This document shows positions 6,101-6,508 of a DNA stretch of 6,508 nucleotides, piece after piece; positions within the stretch are counted from its first letter, which is position 1; each line of letters begins with the position of its first letter. The notes beneath the pieces are model-generated. The model saw only the letters and a program-made list of their open reading frames with translations. It was not told the DNA's origin and searched no databases. Position numbers and translations under genes: made by a program. The stretch is from CAYNNP01 sp964398215 (GTDB lineage: Bacteria > Planctomycetota > Planctomycetia > Pirellulales > Pirellulaceae), in assembly GCA_964398215.1 (NCBI GenBank), contig CAYNNP010000312.1, positions 1 to 6,508 on the forward strand, read 5' to 3'.

Positions 6101-6508
6101 CTTCGAGTGTCCCGGCAGGGTCGCCGTTTTCATCCAGAATCGTGATCGGTCCAGCCGTTGGGTCTTGGCCAGCAACGTCGGTGATCGTCAGCGGCGAATC
6201 GCCGTTCGGATCAGTGTCGTTGTCTAGCAAGTTGCCTTCGACAGGATCGTTCTTCGTTCCAACCAGAGCGTCGTCGCCAGCGACTGGAGCGTCATTCGCG
6301 TTCGGATCTGGATCCGCAACTACGCTCAGCGTCACAGTCGCTTCGTCGGTAGCTCCGCTTGGATCGATGATCGCGTAGTCGAAGCTGTCTTCGCCGATGA
6401 AGTCGGCTGGTGGCGTGTACTCAAACGTGCCGTCTGGATTTAGCGTGACCATGCCGCCTTGATCGGTCATGATCGTTTGCGGTACGGCGGCTTCTTCGCC
6501 GCTGACAG
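111..6508 (-). CDS. Giant tandem-95/cadherin-like repeat surface protein, C-terminal part (start beyond window)
   Basis: One unbroken frame reaches a TAA stop at 111-113. It stays open to the right edge: the codons upstream of the Met at 6468-6470 read VSGEEAAVPQTI and match SGDEATTPQTI in a later repeat, so that Met is internal and the gene is 5'-partial. Order of parts (residues from 6470): tandem-95/Big_9 beta-sandwich repeats 1-1278, three DUF11 domains 1279-1815, an SdrB-like domain 1816-1939, and an unrecognised tail 1940-2119. The repeats carry the family signature PVA-DD...GN-L-ND-DP-GD...NPDGT--YTP--DF-G-D...ATVT. The composition is rich in D, E, T, P, N and G, very poor in K and R, and has six cysteines. 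Such proteins are normally exported and act as adhesins or envelope scaffolds stabilised by Ca2+; the role here is inferred. No transmembrane segment or C-terminal anchor is visible. The gene is followed directly by its own terminator. No frameshift or broken codon was seen. The family assignment is firm, the exact function is not. Confidence 0.95.
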   Translation of the reverse strand, partial: VSGEEAAVPQTIMTDQGGMVTLNPDGTFEYTPPADFIGEDSFDYAIIDPSGATDEATVTLSVVADPDPNANDAPVAGDDALVGTKNDPVEGNLLDNDTDPNGDSPLTITDVAGQDPTAGPITILDENGDPAGTLEVDPITGETVFTPEDDFVGTVQVPYTITDPSGEEDTATLTVTVFDNPPVAQDDVTITEPGQPVDGNLLTNDQDPNPSDDLDIAEINGTPITDPTQPVTTTVTDPVTGDPIGELTIDPETGDYTFEPTDSEFAGTVEIPYAVTDEEGNSDEATLTIEVIDTDPPVDPTDPSTFDNVQPVATDDDFTTFNDMPLSSSVLSNDVDPDGDVLEVTEVNGQPVDPTTPVEIFDPADPTSQVGELTINPDGTFTFTPTDPTFQGEPTFEYTITDPSGATDTATVTLAINADSNPDENDAPEAGEDVLAAPVGSGPLDGNLLSNDSDPNGDTVSVSEINGQDPSAGPITLTDPVTGDPIGTLVVDPATGEVTFTPEDDFVGTVEVPYTITDGDLTNDATLTLTVLDTPPVAEDDTLVTDGNQPANGNLLLNDSDQNPNDELTVVDPTTGEAATQPVVLTTDAGGTVVINPDGTYEYTPPTDFVGEDSFDYAVVDPSGKDDTATATIEVREPNEAADPTDPTTFMNDEPIATDDSFDVVTDQPLTSSVISNDGDPDGDVIAIADPSGDEATTPQTIITDQGGMVTLNPDGTFEYTPPADFIGEDSFDYSVVDPSGATDDATVTLTVTPPSDPSENQDPSAGDDTLIGTKNDPIEANLLDNDTDPEGDTPVITDVAGQDPTVGPIEITDPITGDVVGELTVDPTTGETVFTPEDDFVGTVQVPYTITDPVTGEEDTATITLGVFDPTPEAVDDINGTSINTPTQGNVLTNDSSDPDDELVIGDGSGNPLGGTTSFPTDQGGTLTINPDGSYIYDPPADFVGEDTITIQILDENGNPATSELVIDTIDPTVDPLNTQPIASDDNFSLISDPDSPSTLSSTLAANDSDPDEEPIVVADAGGVPPGTTFVTANGGMVLVNPDGTFDYTPAAGFIGEDTFDYTIIDSTGETDTATVEITVTPDDNGDENNPPASSDDFVVTPKNVPIGGEQLLNDIDPEGDDLMVISMAGIPVVPGTVVPTVQGGTIVFGSFFYTPPNDYVGTDSVEYTVTDGNGGTSTSTIYIVIVDEPPVVGTDVNSTSANTPVEGNILTNDVSNPDDDLVVADENGNPLTGPTTIEAPNGELVINPDGSYVYTPNPDFAGDDVIEVQVCDENGNCEPATITIRVADFGVAKDVVGDPVLLSNGNHEVTYQLVVANLGSYDVADLSLVEELADQFGDSFVSAGDLRIVSPAGDLGSNIAIDTDWDGDSVTELIAAGSTLAAGDSFTLVFRTEIDASEFDSTADTANSVVGSGNAIDENGNTVTNANGDPVVVSEQSDGGTDPQGTNAGEPGDTFGSDDPTLLLLPSIGVAKQAGDAVENGLNWDVTFTLFVENNGTTVLNNLSIIDDVQGLLGDALVGISDPTIQNFSGTGTPPVVNNAWANDTTQSLISGGLVEVGDTFQVTFTVTLDPDATGESTSLSNSAIGSGQPLDQNGDPLTDSNGDPITVSDVTDNGTDPNSENGEELTTDGVYANDSSAIKIADLSIAKAVVGEPEILWNGNAIVRFQLIVENTGTLHLANLSLLEDIGTQFGDVLIDAGNLELVASPTNSLSSISLNSAAWNGINVLEMIDTSADNFLAIGDSFTVEFTTQIDALSLDGPLENQVTGQGDAVDDQGTAVLGQSGDQLVANDVSDNGTDPNSENGEDNGDGVFGNDPTLVNIEIDPTGYFYDVDTGEILTGGFITVQGPGPNTVNLVDNGLDGDFQFFGTQDGLYVVTINAPEGYRLVTDSLSDIAFDPTGQGNPVVLGATDANGDGILDDRTLTTYYLTFDLEAGDPLVLQNNLPFQRFTPGVSGNPPNFPGFAPIFRSVIGNQISNFLGSPGTIYSGTPINSNANPLSLDSGRPVTGGYSTAGTGAAGGDGCDAVDTNPCGQIMIVDPAPEMIIQEGCGCGVPQSHLLNDLPMGSIMEPVQNLDPLQVEGSEELAEDAPTEEDLTEEALQIQSAHSGRQAKPNFMERFTNWLSRKSEV
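114..653 (-). other. Unrecognised C-terminal tail of the giant protein (residues 1940-2119)
   Basis: No family recognised. The tail starts Pro/Gly/Asn/Ser-rich (GVSGNPPNFPGFAPIF, then a Gly/Ala/Thr-rich stretch), then has four cysteines: C2013 and C2021 (GCDAVDTNPCG) and C2039 and C2041 (EGCGCG). A strongly acidic run follows (residues ~2070-2089), then a basic, probably helical end (NFMERFTNWLSRKSEV). The terminal 25 residues contain more Lys/Arg than the whole 1,278-residue repeat region. It could be an anchoring, export or partner-binding segment; no known sorting motif is present. Confidence 0.6.
654..1025 (-). other. SdrD-B / carboxypeptidase-regulatory-like domain (residues 1816-1939)
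   Basis: Single, non-repeated module. GYFYDVDTGEILTGGFITV followed by LDGDFQFF, GLYVVTINAPEGY and ITV/TI-type strands is the prealbumin-like fold pattern of Cna_B/SdrD_B domains, often found C-terminal to DUF11 repeats in bacterial surface proteins. It includes DANGDGILDD (residues 1901-1910), a D-x-N-x-D-G loop of the EF-hand/dockerin calcium-loop type. It closes with YYLTFDLEAGDPLVLQNNLP. No intramolecular isopeptide residues were assigned. Confidence 0.72.
1026..1571 (-). repeat. DUF11-type domain 3 (residues 1634-1815)
   Basis: The domain begins LSIAKAVVGEPEILWNGN, then VRFQLIVENTGTLHLANLSL and LEDIGTQFGDVLIDAGNLEL. It is closer to domain 1 than to domain 2 in these strands. IGDSFTVEFTTQIDALSL is the equivalent of the domain 1 second-half strand. 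It ends in SDNGTDPNSENGEDNGDG, an Asp/Asn/Gly-rich, probably calcium-binding linker before the SdrB-like domain. Confidence 0.87.
1572..2102 (-). repeat. DUF11-type domain 2 (residues 1457-1633)
   Basis: The domain begins SIGVAKQAGDAV, then WDVTFTLFVENNGTTVLNN and SIIDDVQGLLGDALVG, matching DUF11 domains 1 and 3 strand by strand. VEVGDTFQVTFTVTLDPDAT corresponds to the D-S/T-F strand of its neighbours. It ends with TDNGTDPNSENGE, shared with domain 3. It is the most diverged of the three in its central loop (residues ~1510-1540). Confidence 0.87.
2103..2636 (-). repeat. DUF11-type domain 1 (residues 1279-1456)
   Basis: The domain begins FGVAKDVVGDPV and continues with VTYQLVVANLGSYDVADLSL, the classic start of a DUF11 / bacterial conserved-repeat domain (a beta-sandwich in secreted proteins). 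The middle holds DTDWDGDSV (residues 1352-1360), a D-x-D-x-D-G calcium-loop-like motif. The second half has AAGDSFTLVFRTEID and ends with the Asp/Gly linker SDGGTDPQGTNAGEPG. It is clearly homologous to the two domains after it and structurally scaffolding, with no catalytic motif. Confidence 0.87.
2637..3566 (-). repeat. A-B-C super-repeat, unit 4 (310 aa, most diverged)
   Basis: Domains: A at 3234-3566 (111 aa, begins QPIASDDNF, linker GDENN), B at 2937-3233 (99 aa, begins PPASSDD), C at 2637-2936 (100 aa, begins PPVVGTD). It keeps the slot order and linkers but is the shortest and least like the rest. Its B domain lacks the NPDGT/DP-TG turn before the YTPP strand. Its C domain carries the only cysteines of the repeat region, CDENGNC at residues 1261-1267. 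It directly abuts the first DUF11 domain. Confidence 0.85.
3567..4547 (-). repeat. A-B-C super-repeat, unit 3 (327 aa)
   Basis: Domains: A at 4221-4547 (begins EPIATDDSF, linker PSENQ), B at 3894-4220 (begins DPSAGDD, has GTKNDP and LLDNDTDP), C at 3567-3893 (begins TPEAVDD, linker DPTVDPLNT). All three are 109 aa, the most regular unit. A shares a 31-residue identical block with unit 1 A, and B a 24-residue identical block with unit 1 B. C has the DENGN loop also found in unit 4 C. Confidence 0.88.
4548..5579 (-). repeat. A-B-C super-repeat, unit 2 (344 aa)
   Basis: Domains: A at 5229-5579 (117 aa, begins QPVATDDDF, linker PDEND), B at 4905-5228 (108 aa, begins APEAGED, retains FTPEDDFVGTVEVPYTITD), C at 4548-4904 (119 aa, begins PPVAEDD, linker ADPTDPTTFMND). 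This is the longest complete unit. The middle of its A domain is B-like (FDPADPTSQVGELTINPDG), whereas the body of its C domain is A-like (INPDGTYEYTPPTDFVGEDS), so slot identity is kept at the domain ends but not in the bodies. The unit contains a single lysine and a single arginine, both in the C domain. Confidence 0.88.
5580..6508 (-). repeat. A-B-C super-repeat, unit 1 (5' end cut by window)
   Basis: This unit has three cadherin-like/Big_9 domains: A (6291-6508, partial), B (5967-6290, 108 aa) and C (5580-5966, 129 aa including linker). Slot A has TDQGGMVTLNPDGTFEYTPP and ends in the linker PNAND. Slot B begins APVAGDD and has GTKNDP and LLDNDTDP. Slot C begins PPVAQDD and ends in a DPTDPSTFDN linker. 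A and B are nearly the same as in unit 3. The body of C instead resembles a B domain, with TDPVTGDPIG and FAGTVEIPY. The start of A lies outside the window. Confidence 0.88.

Noticed and set aside
5103..6227. 374-codon open frame on the plus strand, opposite the repeats
   Set aside because: It lies wholly antisense to the repeat region. Its product is a Val/Arg/Ile/Asp-rich sequence that echoes the period of the real repeats (e.g. recurrent RIDRQ/ADR-type strings) with no domain or start signal. Low stop frequency there is a by-product of Asp/Thr/Pro/Gly codons on the coding strand.
2637..6508. Direct DNA repeats suggestive of a CRISPR array or satellite
   Set aside because: The period is ~330 bases (and ~1 kb), always in frame, diverged mostly at silent sites, and explained fully by protein domain repeats.
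111..6508. Defence, toxin or enzyme module hidden in the giant protein
   Set aside because: No catalytic motif, no polymorphic toxin end, no Walker, nuclease or peptidase signature was seen; every segment up to residue 1939 is accounted for by structural repeats.

Overview
The window is almost entirely one giant reading frame on the minus strand. It runs from the right-hand edge (6508) to a TAA stop at 111-113, and a strong Rho-independent terminator follows at 51-84. The frame has no start inside the window. The first in-frame Met (6468-6470) lies in the middle of a repeat, and at least 12 sense codons upstream of it continue that repeat, so this is the C-terminal ~2,130 residues of a larger protein whose N-terminus and secretion signal lie beyond 6508. 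Residue numbers used below count from the codon at 6470.

The protein is a modular, repetitive, very acidic extracellular or surface protein. From N to C it contains: (i) about 1,280 residues of tandem-95 / Big_9 / cadherin-like beta-sandwich repeats, 11 complete plus one cut by the window edge; (ii) three DUF11-type domains of ~180 residues; (iii) one SdrD-B / carboxypeptidase-regulatory-like domain of ~124 residues; (iv) an unrecognised 180-residue tail that is Gly/Pro/Asn-rich, then carries two cysteine pairs, an acidic stretch and a short basic amphipathic C-terminus. No RTX nonapeptides, LPXTG, PEP-CTERM or other known sorting signal is visible at the C-terminus.

The main structural observation is that the ~110-residue domains form a higher-order repeat of three domain types in fixed order (A-B-C). 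This order occurs four times with slot-specific linkers. Units 1 and 3, which are not adjacent, are the most alike in slots A and B, while their C slots are unrelated in the body. This points to duplication followed by domain-level mosaicism. In the two best-conserved blocks I compared base by base, every difference is silent. The 1,278-residue repeat region contains only six Lys/Arg residues.

Organism: base composition is slightly above 50% GC, and tandem-95 + DUF11 + SdrB-like giant proteins without RTX or LPXTG signals are common in Planctomycetota (Pirellulaceae, Rhodopirellula-like) and some other aquatic Gram-negatives. A planctomycete is my best guess, by inference only. The likely role is a calcium-stabilised surface adhesin or cell-envelope protein. 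I see no defence system, mobile element, RNA gene or CRISPR array. Bases 1-50 hold only a small hairpin and a GC-rich palindrome.
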